A stretch of 64,000 nt of DNA. Source: Pseudoalteromonas shioyasakiensis. GTDB lineage: Bacteria > Pseudomonadota > Gammaproteobacteria > Enterobacterales > Alteromonadaceae. Under the pieces are notes generated by a model. It searched no databases. It was not told where the DNA came from and saw only the letters and a list, made by a program, of their open reading frames with translations. Below, in pieces: positions 42,941 through 52,568 of the stretch (the stretch's first letter is position 1; each line of letters begins with the position of its first letter). The position numbers and the translations under genes were made by a program. The stretch lies in contig NZ_JANIGL010000003.1 in NCBI RefSeq assembly GCF_024518675.1, forward strand, positions 434,001 to 498,000. The letters are read 5' to 3'.

Positions 42941-43888
42941 TTACTTGCCAATGACTTCTATATCGTTACAATTTATTTGATTTAAGCCATAACTATGAAG
43001 GCGAGAACGCGACCCTTCACCATGTGCTTTAGGCGGATAATAAATATCTTTTGACTCTGGGTAATCAATAAGTACCTCATCGAGCGCAGCACGAATTTCA
43101 CTCAGGGTTTTTTCCAGACTATTAGTGAAATTAGGGCGTTTACGAATAGTATGACCCAGTTCAATTAAGCGATAAAAGTATTTATTAGCAATTTCAATCA
43201 ACTCTTCAGGCACATTTTTATTTTGATTAAGTAACACATCTGGGTTTTCAATACAAAACTCAATTAATGCCAAATAAAAGCAAAGAGGTTTATTCGCCAG
43301 TGCCACTGTTGCCGTAGGGGTATGGTTATTGGCAAGCGTTTTTGTATTTAAGTCAACGACTAGCTTTAACGGTTCAGGTAACGCTTTTTGCTCAGCTTCT
43401 TTACGTGCTGAAATGATACCTAATTTTGAACGCTCTATAGTCACAGCCCAAAAACCAAAAGCGCCAGCAATCAAAGTACATAGTAACGCAGCAAACACAT
43501 CCCTTAGTTGCCAAAATCTATGTTCTATAAAAAAAATTACAGACACATTACTGTCACTGGTGAGAAGTTGCTTTTTTATTACCTCAATATGTGGCGTTAC
43601 TCCATTGCTAATAGATATATCCCCGATGGTATTAACCCGTACAATACTACTGGGGATTTCTTCATTTAAACGTTCAATGTAACTTGTAATGGCTGCACTA
43701 TTTCCGGAATGTTTCAAAAAAATATTTGATAAATCCAATCGTGGTAAGTCTAATGCGATTCGCTTTTCAATTTGTACTACCTGTTGTTGCAAAGTAACCT
43801 GCTGCTGGGTAAAAACGGCAACTTTGAAAACGACAAAAAATACAATAAAGAGCACAGGGGTGACCAACTTGAAGATGCGACTATTCAT
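42941..43888 (-). CDS. Membrane protein with periplasmic loop and cytoplasmic C-terminal domain, unknown
   Basis: The 315-residue protein has a first membrane helix (about residues 6-27), a periplasmic part to about residue 135, a second helix (VFAALLCTLIAGAFGFWAV) and a cytoplasmic C-terminal domain of about 150 residues. The latter includes LANKPLCFYLALIEFC, a helical FTNSLEKTLSEIRAALDEVL, and the conserved-looking HGEGSRSRLHSYGL. I do not recognise this domain; a DNA-binding or signalling role is possible. The start at 43888 has GGAGGG six bases upstream. It overlaps the end of the binding-protein gene by eight bases, so the two form an operon. Confidence 0.6.
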   Translation of the reverse strand: MNSRIFKLVTPVLFIVFFVVFKVAVFTQQQVTLQQQVVQIEKRIALDLPRLDLSNIFLKHSGNSAAITSYIERLNEEIPSSIVRVNTIGDISISNGVTPHIEVIKKQLLTSDSNVSVIFFIEHRFWQLRDVFAALLCTLIAGAFGFWAVTIERSKLGIISARKEAEQKALPEPLKLVVDLNTKTLANNHTPTATVALANKPLCFYLALIEFCIENPDVLLNQNKNVPEELIEIANKYFYRLIELGHTIRKRPNFTNSLEKTLSEIRAALDEVLIDYPESKDIYYPPKAHGEGSRSRLHSYGLNQINCNDIEVIGK

Positions 43889-44816
43889 CTTGCCCTCCAG
43901 TAAACACTGCACCTGAATTACTACAGCGCCAATACGCTTCAGCGTGATTAAAATACAGAGATGTTTGCGATTTAGATAACGCCATTAAACGTGCTTGGAT
44001 AGCGCACAATAAGTCCGTATTCTCATGCTGCATTTTCAAATACCAGCGCGTTCCAGCAATATTGTTGCTAATAGGAGTAATGTAGTTTTTTGAAAACTGT
44101 TGTTGATCATCCTCTTTCCAAAAAGATGCTATTAAATCGACTTGACCATTGGCCAGTAACTCCCTCAACTCACTGTGTGAGCTTGCATAGGTGATTTTTA
44201 GGTTTTCTAAGTTTATATCTAACTCTTTAAATACTTGTTTGGGTAATATATGCCCTGAGCGACTCGTTGGGTAATCTAACAGCCCTATTCGTTTTCCTAA
44301 AAAGTATTGCTTGTCAACTCGGGGTTTTTCTTTTGCCGAAATAAAAAAAGCGGTATAACTAGGAAAACCAACAACGGGTTGATAGTTATAAGTAGACTCT
44401 GCTTTAAAAGCCGACATAATATTATTTTTAGCTAAAATGAGATCCGCAATCCCCTTACCTATAAACTCGATACTGTCAGCAGTGCGATAGCCCCAAAAAC
44501 CAATAACTTTACCATACTGTTTTGCAACAACCGCATCAGTACACAAGCTGTTGATTAATGATTTAGCGACTTTTTTTGATGTAGCGTAAACAATTAATTG
44601 ATCTGCATTTTGAGCCGCGGTGGTCTGGCACTGGCTAGAAGTTTCTATTAATGGCTTTAATGCTAAAGTATTTTGGGCAACCAAGGCTTTGCTACAAAGC
44701 CAAAGCACCAAGATAAACAGTAATAAAACCGTCACAAAAGAGCGTTGAGATAAAAGCACCTTATTAATTTTCAAATTAGCAACAATCGAAAGTTGTACAT
44801 TCCTCCATTTGAACAA
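43881..44816 (-). CDS. PhnD-like periplasmic binding protein, probably membrane-anchored
   Basis: The 311-residue protein has a long hydrophobic N-terminal segment (about residues 27-50) and then a type 2 binding-protein fold: YATSKKVAKSLINSLC, VGFPSYTAFFISAKEKP, GKRIGLLDYPTSRSGHILPKQVF and ASSHSELRELLANGQVDLIASFW. The text resembles phosphate/phosphonate-type (PhnD) proteins. No permease or ATPase is nearby, so a sensory role with the adjacent membrane protein is more likely than transport. The start is uncertain: the longest version begins with TTG, and a GGAGG lies inside the first codons, so an internal start is possible. Confidence 0.65.
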   Translation of the reverse strand: MFKWRNVQLSIVANLKINKVLLSQRSFVTVLLLFILVLWLCSKALVAQNTLALKPLIETSSQCQTTAAQNADQLIVYATSKKVAKSLINSLCTDAVVAKQYGKVIGFWGYRTADSIEFIGKGIADLILAKNNIMSAFKAESTYNYQPVVGFPSYTAFFISAKEKPRVDKQYFLGKRIGLLDYPTSRSGHILPKQVFKELDINLENLKITYASSHSELRELLANGQVDLIASFWKEDDQQQFSKNYITPISNNIAGTRWYLKMQHENTDLLCAIQARLMALSKSQTSLYFNHAEAYWRCSNSGAVFTGGQDE

Positions 44817-44836
44817 TTTTAATTACTTATTACAAC

Positions 44837-44850
44837 AGGTAATTTTACCT
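44837..44850. promoter_or_regulatory. Small inverted repeat upstream of the PhnD-like gene
   Basis: AGGTAA and TTACCT are separated by TT in the divergent gap between the binding-protein and S1/P1 nuclease genes. It may be an operator or chance. Confidence 0.3.
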
Positions 44851-44993
44851 ATAATACGTAAGACACTGATTTTAATAATATATGAACAAGAAATTATGAA
44901 TCTTGTTAAGTCCTTCCTATTCATTTAAAAATCTGGACAATTTACTTCCAAGGATATTGCCAAGACGTAATAATTTTTTTAGGAAATGAATTA

Positions 44994-45854
44994 ATGTTTA
45001 GTAAACAAATAAACGGAATGAGCTGTTTTGTAGCTATAAGTATCGCACTGACATCAAACTATGCAGTTGCTTGGGGACAAAATGGTCATAGAATCGTTGG
45101 CCAAATTGCAGATAACCATATTACTGAACAAACCAGAGCATCACTTGTTGATTTGTTAGAAGGTGAAAGTTTGGCGCAAATATCAACCTGGGCCGATGAA
45201 ATGCGCTCTAACCCTGATCAATTTTGGCAAAAAAAATCATCACGCTGGCACTACATTAACTCCCCCACTAACTCTGCTGAATTTTCTCACGATCACTCTC
45301 ATAAATTAAATAAAGACAATGTTGAGAATATTCTCGATGGTATGTACTTCGCGATTGAGACACTTAAAGACGAAAACAGTTCTATTGATGCAAAGCGCTT
45401 CAGTTTACGCTTTTTGGTTCATTTAGTGGGGGATAGTCACCAACCCTTTCATGCAGGCCGTGCAGCTGACAGAGGAGGAAACCGAATAAAGGTTACCTTC
45501 TTCGGTGAAGACACTAACTTGCATTCTTTGTGGGACACTAAGTTAATTGAAAATCAAAATTTATCCTTCACCGAATTTTCTCGATTCATTGATACTAAAA
45601 ACACTGAAGTAATTACCGATTATCTTGCAAGCTCACCAGAGCAATGGCTTAACGAGTCACATAATTTAGCTACAAGACTTTATAAAATTAAAGGCGATGA
45701 AATTGGCTATAGCTACATTTATCGCAATACACCAATAATAAAAACACGCCTACAACAAGCAGGTATCAGACTCGCGGGACTATTAAATAGCTTATTCGAT
45801 AGTTCTGCAAAACCGTTAGAAAAGGCACTTAAGATGCCAACTAACATCAATTAA
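44994..45854 (+). CDS. Secreted S1/P1-family nuclease
   Basis: The 286-residue enzyme has a signal peptide ending at AVA, so the mature protein begins with Trp27 as in P1 nuclease, whose N-terminal Trp binds zinc. Further zinc ligands are recognisable with P1-like spacing: His32, Asp68, His86, then His143, Asp147 and His153 in HLVGDSHQPFH, and His177 and Asp181 in LHSLWD. It cleaves single-stranded DNA or RNA outside the cytoplasm. It ends 39 bases before the first Oar-type TonB receptor, in the same direction. Confidence 0.9.
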   Translation: MFSKQINGMSCFVAISIALTSNYAVAWGQNGHRIVGQIADNHITEQTRASLVDLLEGESLAQISTWADEMRSNPDQFWQKKSSRWHYINSPTNSAEFSHDHSHKLNKDNVENILDGMYFAIETLKDENSSIDAKRFSLRFLVHLVGDSHQPFHAGRAADRGGNRIKVTFFGEDTNLHSLWDTKLIENQNLSFTEFSRFIDTKNTEVITDYLASSPEQWLNESHNLATRLYKIKGDEIGYSYIYRNTPIIKTRLQQAGIRLAGLLNSLFDSSAKPLEKALKMPTNIN

Positions 45855-45893
45855 CGATAAACCTTAAATAACCTATACACGGGAATCAACAAA

Positions 45894-48800
45894 ATGAACA
45901 AGCTTCGTCTTTCGAAATTAACTGGAGCGGTAATATTAGCTTTAGGCGTTTCAACGAGTGCTATGGCAGCAGATACTTCATCGGCTATGCGTGGTAAAAT
46001 AACCACGCCTTCTGGAAGCGCTGCAGCTAATGTTAAAATTAAAGTTATCCACCAACCTACTGGTACAATTAGCGAGTTAACAACCAATGAAAGCGGTACT
46101 TTCATTGCTAATGGCTTACGTGTTGGCGGTCCATACACCGTTGTTGTCGACTCTGATACATACAATGACACAACCTTGGATAACATTTATCTTGAGCTAG
46201 GCGACACTTACCGCCTATCTTCTCAACTTGCACCATTGAACATGGAAAAGATCGAAGTATCTGGCTTTAAAATAGTACAACAGTCAGGTGGTTCAAGTAG
46301 TGTGTTCGGTGAAGACACTATCAGCAATATGCCTAGCTTTAATCGCGATATTAAAGATATTGCACGTTTAAACCCTCTCGCAAGTATCAATGGTAGCGGT
46401 GAGTTAACATTTGCTGGTAACAACCCGCGTACTAACAGTTTAACAGTTGATGGCATTGGTCAAAACGATGATTTTGGTCTTAACTATGGTGGCTACCCTA
46501 CAGCCCAACCTCCTGTGGCGCTTGATGCTATTGAACAAATTTCAGTTGATGTTTCACCGTTTTCGGCATCTAAAGGTAACTTTGGTGGCGGAACAATTAA
46601 CGCCGTAACAAAATCAGGTACTAATGAATTTAAGTTCTCAGGCTTTTATGAAATTTCAACACCCGATATGGCTGGTGATGTAGACAGTATTTCACAAATT
46701 TATGCTGATGGTCGCCCAGTTCTTGATGAAGATGGACACAGAACTTACAGTGTATCGCAAGTTGAACCAATTCAATCTGAAGAACGTTTTGGTTTCAATG
46801 TAGGCGGCCCTCTGATCGAAGATAAGCTTTTTTACTTTGTTAACTACAATAGCTGGAAGAGTGAGCTTGATTTAGACTATGGTTTTGAAGGCTCAGGTGC
46901 TGCGAACGAGTATAATGTTTCACAAGAGCAATATAATGCCTTTTTATCAACGCTTGACTCAGTTTATGGCATGCAAGACTCGCTTGGTGGCGACCCTGAA
47001 GACACCAACGAAACATTACTTGTAAAACTAAGCTGGAATGTGAATGACGATCACCGTTTAGACTTCACTTACCAGTGGCAAGACGACCAAGATGAGCGTA
47101 ATTTTGGTACTGGTGGCGACACGGTTTCAATGGCCTCAAACCGATACACTTACGCAACTAAATTCAATAACTTTTCTACTAAGTTATATTCAGACTGGAA
47201 TGAAAATTTTTCAAGTGAAATTGGTATCGCTTATAAAGACGTTACATCGAACAGCGTAACGAATTCTTCTATTGGTAGTGTAAAAGTTGAAGAATATTAC
47301 AATGGTCCTGCCTATCAGTTTGGTACTGACCAATATCGCCATGCAAATGAATCATCAACAGAAAACCTAACGCTTACTTTCGACGGTACCTACTTATTAG
47401 ATGAGCACGAGCTTGAGTTTGGTATTAAGTATGAGTCACTAAATCTATATAACTTATTTGCTGCGAACTCACTTGGCTCTTGGGAGTTTGATAGCCTTGA
47501 TGGTTTTGCCAATCGTGAAGTAGGTAACTATAACGGTAGTTATGACTTTACCTACAGTAATGCCTATACAAATAACTCAGCTGACACTGCATATGATGCA
47601 ACACGTAGCCAGTTAGCTGTTTATATTGAAGATACTTTCTACATTGGTGATGATCTAGAAGTTAACGCAGGGCTTCGCTATGAGCGTTTAGCGTCTGATG
47701 ACAAACCTACTTACAATGAAAACTTCTATAATACATATGGTTTCAGTAACCAAGAGAACCTAGATGGGTTAGATATCATCCTCCCACGTGTTGGCTTTAA
47801 GTACTACGCAACTGAAGCACTAACTATCAGTGGTGGTATTGGTCGCTTCCAAGGTGGTATCCCAAATGTTTGGTATAATAACTCATACCAAAAAGACGGG
47901 ATTACTCTAGTTGATGCACCAGCGAGTGTTATCGATGGTTACTATGCAAATAATCCTGCAGACATTACTCAAGTACCTGGTGCTATTCAAGACTCTTTAG
48001 TTAAAGGTGCAGGTAGTACAAACTACATTGATCCTAACTTTGAATTGCCATCAAGTATTCGTACTCAAGTTGGCTTTGAGTATGACTTTGATTCAGAACT
48101 TTTAGGTAATGGCTTTAAATGGCAAGCAGAAATTGCTTACCATAAAAAAGAAAATGAAGCGGTTTGGCACAACACAGCTATTCGCCCAGTAGGCACCACT
48201 GCAGATGGTGAGCGAGTAATTAACGAAAGTATTTACACGGGTGACTTACAAGATAACTTTGATATTGCAATGACTAACTCATCTGAAGATGGTCGTTCAG
48301 TTATCTTCTCAACCGCGCTTGCAAAAGAATGGGATAATGGCTTATACATCTCTACAAGTTATGCCCATCAAGATATTACAGAAGCATCGTCAGGCTCTTC
48401 TTCACAAGCACAAAGTAACTACCTTTATAATGTTACTAAAAACCGCAACGAAGATTTAGCACAACGTGGTTCATATGAAGTTGAACATAGCTTTAAAGTA
48501 AATGTAAGTTATCACACTGAGTTCTTCTCTGGTTATAACACTAAGTTTGACGTGTATTTTGAACGTCGTTCAGGCCGTCCGTTTAGCTATACAATGGGTA
48601 TGTATAACGATGGTGATTTAGGTGATACTCGCGATTTTGACTCAAGCTCTGCATACTTAGCTTACATACCAACAGGTGCTGATGATCCAAATGTAAATTG
48701 GGCTGAATCAGATATGTCTTGGGCTGAGCTTGAAACCCTACTTAACCGAGCGGGAATCTCTGAGCGTGGTCAAATATTAGACCGCAACACAGGAACCCAA

Positions 48801-49100
48801 CCTTGGGTTACAACTATGGATATTAGCATCAAACAGGAAATCCCTGGGTTTGCTGAGGGCCACAGTGGTGAGGTTTATTTCATGATAGATAACTTTGCTA
48901 ACTTGCTAAATAGTGACTGGGGTGTAGAAAAACGCCTTAGCTATACAGAGCAAGCCCTATACGACTTCACAGGCTTAGATGACGAAGGTCGCTACCTAAT
49001 AGAAGCAAAGTACAACGGCTCAGACGTTCGTAACTATAGCCAAATTGATACTGCAGCATCAGCTTGGCAAGCTAAGATTGGTATCAGCTATAAATTTTAA
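45894..49100 (+). CDS. Oar-type TonB-dependent receptor, copy 1
   Basis: The 1068-residue receptor has a signal peptide, a carboxypeptidase regulatory-like domain (about residues 28-115: RGKITTPSG, GLRVGGPYTVVVDSD), a plug (about residues 120-225) and a large barrel ending in GISYKF. Oar proteins of this kind are outer-membrane receptors for large substrates, and in some bacteria they handle peptides or protein export. The ATG has a GGGAA just upstream, in the sequence TACACGGGAA shared with the second copy. It follows the S1/P1 nuclease by 39 bases, so nuclease products or a peptide could be relevant. A good terminator follows. Confidence 0.88.
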   Translation: MNKLRLSKLTGAVILALGVSTSAMAADTSSAMRGKITTPSGSAAANVKIKVIHQPTGTISELTTNESGTFIANGLRVGGPYTVVVDSDTYNDTTLDNIYLELGDTYRLSSQLAPLNMEKIEVSGFKIVQQSGGSSSVFGEDTISNMPSFNRDIKDIARLNPLASINGSGELTFAGNNPRTNSLTVDGIGQNDDFGLNYGGYPTAQPPVALDAIEQISVDVSPFSASKGNFGGGTINAVTKSGTNEFKFSGFYEISTPDMAGDVDSISQIYADGRPVLDEDGHRTYSVSQVEPIQSEERFGFNVGGPLIEDKLFYFVNYNSWKSELDLDYGFEGSGAANEYNVSQEQYNAFLSTLDSVYGMQDSLGGDPEDTNETLLVKLSWNVNDDHRLDFTYQWQDDQDERNFGTGGDTVSMASNRYTYATKFNNFSTKLYSDWNENFSSEIGIAYKDVTSNSVTNSSIGSVKVEEYYNGPAYQFGTDQYRHANESSTENLTLTFDGTYLLDEHELEFGIKYESLNLYNLFAANSLGSWEFDSLDGFANREVGNYNGSYDFTYSNAYTNNSADTAYDATRSQLAVYIEDTFYIGDDLEVNAGLRYERLASDDKPTYNENFYNTYGFSNQENLDGLDIILPRVGFKYYATEALTISGGIGRFQGGIPNVWYNNSYQKDGITLVDAPASVIDGYYANNPADITQVPGAIQDSLVKGAGSTNYIDPNFELPSSIRTQVGFEYDFDSELLGNGFKWQAEIAYHKKENEAVWHNTAIRPVGTTADGERVINESIYTGDLQDNFDIAMTNSSEDGRSVIFSTALAKEWDNGLYISTSYAHQDITEASSGSSSQAQSNYLYNVTKNRNEDLAQRGSYEVEHSFKVNVSYHTEFFSGYNTKFDVYFERRSGRPFSYTMGMYNDGDLGDTRDFDSSSAYLAYIPTGADDPNVNWAESDMSWAELETLLNRAGISERGQILDRNTGTQPWVTTMDISIKQEIPGFAEGHSGEVYFMIDNFANLLNSDWGVEKRLSYTEQALYDFTGLDDEGRYLIEAKYNGSDVRNYSQIDTAASAWQAKIGISYKF

Positions 49101-49122
49101 TTTTAGCTAACTAAATATAAAA

Positions 49123-49147
49123 GCCCGTTTTTTAACGGGTTTTTTTA
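49123..49147 (+). terminator. Terminator after Oar-type receptor copy 1
   Basis: CCCGTT pairs with AACGGG around TTTT and is followed by seven T. It lies 23 bases after the receptor stop. Confidence 0.85.
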
Positions 49148-49244
49148 TGCTTGTTAGTTTTTTATTCATACAACTGTCATCTTTTGCTATTAAATTAGTA
49201 CTTAAGTTGCTCTCATAGCTGTTACTGAGCAATGTCAAAAATAT

Positions 49245-49288
49245 TTTTATTACAAATTAATGTGCAATGTAATTAATTTGTAATAAAA
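49245..49288. promoter_or_regulatory. Long inverted repeat upstream of Oar-type receptor copy 2
   Basis: A 17-bp perfect inverted repeat has left arm TTTTATTACAAATTAAT and right arm ATTAATTTGTAATAAAA, with a 10-base spacer. It starts 128 bases before the receptor ATG and is the main structure in this 272-base gap. Its size fits a regulator site or an RNA hairpin. Confidence 0.5.
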
Positions 49289-49372
49289 TAATTAGGCATA
49301 CTTTTACTTTAATAAAATACGTACAGCTTAAATCTAATAATATTACATAATACCTTACACGGGAAATTAACA

Positions 49373-52300
49373 ATGAAAATTCAATTACGCAAAACCGCAC
49401 TATCACTTGCTATCGCAGCATGTGTCAGTGTAAGTGGCGCAGCGGTTGCAAATGAAACCTCTTCATCTGTAAAAGGACAAATTACTACTCCATCTGGAGT
49501 ACCAGCAGCAGGAACGGAAATAACCATAATCCACGTTCCTAGTGGTACTTCAAAGACGACTACCGTTAATGATGCTGGTTATTTCAGCGCTAAAGGTCTT
49601 CGTGTTGGCGGCCCTTATAACGTAATTATTGATTCTGATACTTTTGAAGATCAACTAATAGAAAATGTATTTCTTACCCTAGGTAAAGAATATCCAGTTA
49701 CGGTTCAACTTCAAACGAAGAGTGATATTGAAGAAATCGTAGTAACAGGACGCCCGATTAGCTCTTTTGCCGGTGGCACAGGCCCAGCAGCTAACTTTAC
49801 TCTTGAAGACTTACAAAACGCTCCAGCAATTAATCGTGATCTACAAGATATTGTAAAAGCGGATCCACGTGTATATGTAGATGAATCAAGAGATGCTATC
49901 CAGTGTGGTGGTGCAAACCCACGCTTCAATAGCTTGACGCTAGACGGCGTTCGTATGAATGATAACTTTGGTTTGAACTCAAATGGTTACCCGACTGTTC
50001 GTCAGCCTTTCTCTTTTGACTCTATTGATCAGGTAGCTGTAGAAATGGCACCGTTTGATGTTCAATATGGTAACTTTACTTCTTGTAATATTAATGCTGT
50101 GACTAAATCTGGTAGTAACGAAGTTCACGGTGGTATGTTCTTCGATTACACAAATGACTCAATGCGAGGCGATAGCATTGATGAGATTGAAGGTGATATT
50201 GATAGTGGTGATTACACTGAAAAACGCTATGGTTTTAACGTTGGTCTACCATTACTTGAAGATAAGCTATTCTTATTTGCATCATATGAAAAACTAGAAG
50301 GTGTTGAGCAATTTAGCTACGGTCCACTGGATAGTGGCAATCTGACTCAATCAGATATTGATCGCATCGCCCAGATCACGCAAGATGTTTATGGTTATGA
50401 TATTGGTGGTACACCTGGTAGCATGCCAGTAGAAGATGAAAAACTTCTAGTTAAATTAGATTGGAATATCAATGAAGATCACCGTGCTAGCTTCGTTTAT
50501 AACTATAATGATGGCTATGCATTATCACAATCTGATGCTGATAATAATGAACTTGCATTTTCAAGCCACTTCTACGAGCGTGGTGCTGAATTCACTTCAT
50601 TCGTTGGCTCATTATATTCTGACTGGTCTGATGATTTTTCAACTGAAATTCGTGTTGGTAAATCGGATTTAGATGCACGTCAAGAGTCTTTAGATGCCGC
50701 AAGTGGTTTTGGTGAGTTCCAAATTACTTATGGTGATAATCGCGATATTGTTTATATCGGACCAGATGACTCTCGTCAATCGAATGATCTAGATTGGGAT
50801 AATCTAACAGTAAAGCTGTCTGGTACTTATTACCTTGATCAACATACCATTACAGGTGGTTACGAGTATGAAAACTTAAATGTTTTTAACTTATTTGTAC
50901 AGCACACTGAAGGTGAATTCCGTTTCGATTCAATCGAAGATTACGAAAACGGCTTAGCAGCACGCGTTTATTATAATAATGCTGCAGTTACTAATAACCC
51001 AAATGACTTAGCAGCAGACTTCTCATACCAAACGCATACTTTCTATCTTCAAGATGAGTATAGCTTTACTGATATTGATGCCACATTACTATTTGGTATT
51101 CGTTATGATAAATACACAAGTGATGACTATCCGAATTACAACGCTGCTTTTGAAGAGCGTTACGGTTATTCGAATCAGCAAAACATGGATGGTAAAGACT
51201 TAATCCAGCCACGTGTAGGCTTTAACTGGTATGTTGATGACGCTCTAGAAGTACGCGCTGGCTTTGGTCTTTATTCTGGCGGTAACCCAAATGTGTGGGC
51301 GTCTAGTGCTTATCAATATGATGGTATTACACAGATTCCTTTACAATATCGTGGCGTTGACTTATTAAATACACCAATGACTAATGGTGGCACACCAGGC
51401 TATGAAATCCCACAAGCAATGTTTGATGAAGTAGCTAACACTACTCCGGGGACTGGTGATGCAGCAACGCATTCGATTGATCCTAACTTTGAAATTCCTT
51501 CTGAGTGGAAGTTCTCTGTTGGCGGTACTTATACACTTGCAAATGATTATATTTTAAACCTAGATTACTTATTCACTAAACGTCAAGATGCAGCAATTAT
51601 CAAAGATATTGCGCTTGAGTACACAGGCTCTCAAACGTTTGATGGACGTGAAATTTACGCGAGTAAAGAAGGTCGCGCTGAAGAATATCAGCTGACCAAT
51701 GTTCAAGGTGATGACGGTCAAACTTCAATAATCTCTGCAGCTATCAGTAAGTCTTATGACAATGGGATAGATTTTACTTTAGCATATGCGTATACAGATT
51801 CAGAAGATGTAAACCCTATGAATAGCTCAGTAGCGGCATCTAACTATGCTAATTTTACCACAACAAATCCTGGTAACCCTGGGCCTGCGACATCAGACTA
51901 TGAAGTTCCGCACCGCTTTACATTACAATTAGGTTATACCCATGACTTCTTTGATGGCTATAACACCAAATTCAACCTATTTGGCCAACTTAGCGAAGGC
52001 ATGCCTTATAGCTTAGTATATGATACTTCAGATAGTCAGTTTGGTGATTATAATAATTATGGCTATGGTTCACGTCAGTTAATGTATGTTCCTTTAGTTG
52101 ATGATCCTAATGTAGTTTATGACATGTCGGATGCTGAACTAGCTGAGTTTAATCAATTTATTGCTGATGAAGGCCTAAAACGTGGTGAAATTACAGGTCG
52201 TAACAGCCAAAATGCTGAATGGTTTGCAAAATTAGACCTTAAAATCAGCCAAGAAGTACCTGGCTTCATGGACGGTCATAAAGGTGAAGTTTTCTTCGTC

Positions 52301-52504
52301 ATTGATAACTTAACTAACATGCTAAATAATAGCTGGGGCACAATGAAAAAAGGCTCTTTTGGTGGTAACCGCATGGTAACTACGACAATCGATGAACAAG
52401 GTCGATATGTTTACTCTGACTTTAACAGCGGTAATGAAGATACTTATGTAGAGCGTGACTCATCACTATGGGAAATGCGTATCGGTGTTAAATACACATT
52501 CTAA
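49373..52504 (+). CDS. Oar-type TonB-dependent receptor, copy 2
   Basis: The 1043-residue receptor shares layout and many motifs with the preceding copy: SSSVKGQITTPSG and GLRVGGPYNVIIDSD in the regulatory-like domain, then a plug with NPRFNSLTLDGVRMNDNFGL and a barrel ending in GVKYTF. It diverges strongly in the loops, so the ligands probably differ. Two extra cysteines (IQCGGANP and FTSCNINA) that copy 1 lacks may form a disulfide in the plug. It has the same leader TACACGGGAA as copy 1 and its own upstream inverted repeat, so it is probably transcribed separately. A terminator follows. Confidence 0.88.
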   Translation: MKIQLRKTALSLAIAACVSVSGAAVANETSSSVKGQITTPSGVPAAGTEITIIHVPSGTSKTTTVNDAGYFSAKGLRVGGPYNVIIDSDTFEDQLIENVFLTLGKEYPVTVQLQTKSDIEEIVVTGRPISSFAGGTGPAANFTLEDLQNAPAINRDLQDIVKADPRVYVDESRDAIQCGGANPRFNSLTLDGVRMNDNFGLNSNGYPTVRQPFSFDSIDQVAVEMAPFDVQYGNFTSCNINAVTKSGSNEVHGGMFFDYTNDSMRGDSIDEIEGDIDSGDYTEKRYGFNVGLPLLEDKLFLFASYEKLEGVEQFSYGPLDSGNLTQSDIDRIAQITQDVYGYDIGGTPGSMPVEDEKLLVKLDWNINEDHRASFVYNYNDGYALSQSDADNNELAFSSHFYERGAEFTSFVGSLYSDWSDDFSTEIRVGKSDLDARQESLDAASGFGEFQITYGDNRDIVYIGPDDSRQSNDLDWDNLTVKLSGTYYLDQHTITGGYEYENLNVFNLFVQHTEGEFRFDSIEDYENGLAARVYYNNAAVTNNPNDLAADFSYQTHTFYLQDEYSFTDIDATLLFGIRYDKYTSDDYPNYNAAFEERYGYSNQQNMDGKDLIQPRVGFNWYVDDALEVRAGFGLYSGGNPNVWASSAYQYDGITQIPLQYRGVDLLNTPMTNGGTPGYEIPQAMFDEVANTTPGTGDAATHSIDPNFEIPSEWKFSVGGTYTLANDYILNLDYLFTKRQDAAIIKDIALEYTGSQTFDGREIYASKEGRAEEYQLTNVQGDDGQTSIISAAISKSYDNGIDFTLAYAYTDSEDVNPMNSSVAASNYANFTTTNPGNPGPATSDYEVPHRFTLQLGYTHDFFDGYNTKFNLFGQLSEGMPYSLVYDTSDSQFGDYNNYGYGSRQLMYVPLVDDPNVVYDMSDAELAEFNQFIADEGLKRGEITGRNSQNAEWFAKLDLKISQEVPGFMDGHKGEVFFVIDNLTNMLNNSWGTMKKGSFGGNRMVTTTIDEQGRYVYSDFNSGNEDTYVERDSSLWEMRIGVKYTF

Positions 52505-52539
52505 TTTGCTAAGTTAGCTTAACAAATTAACGTAATTTC

Positions 52540-52567
52540 AAAGCCCATCGTCTGATGGGCTTTTTAT
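52540..52567 (+). terminator. Terminator after Oar-type receptor copy 2
   Basis: AAAGCCCATC pairs with GATGGGCTTT around GTCT and is followed by T-rich sequence. It lies just before the convergent marR-type gene. Confidence 0.87.
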
Positions 52568-52568
52568 T

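Noticed and set aside
49173..49196. CTGTCAT as a Pho box near the receptors
   Set aside because: Only one half matches; the second half, 11 bases later, has too many mismatches.
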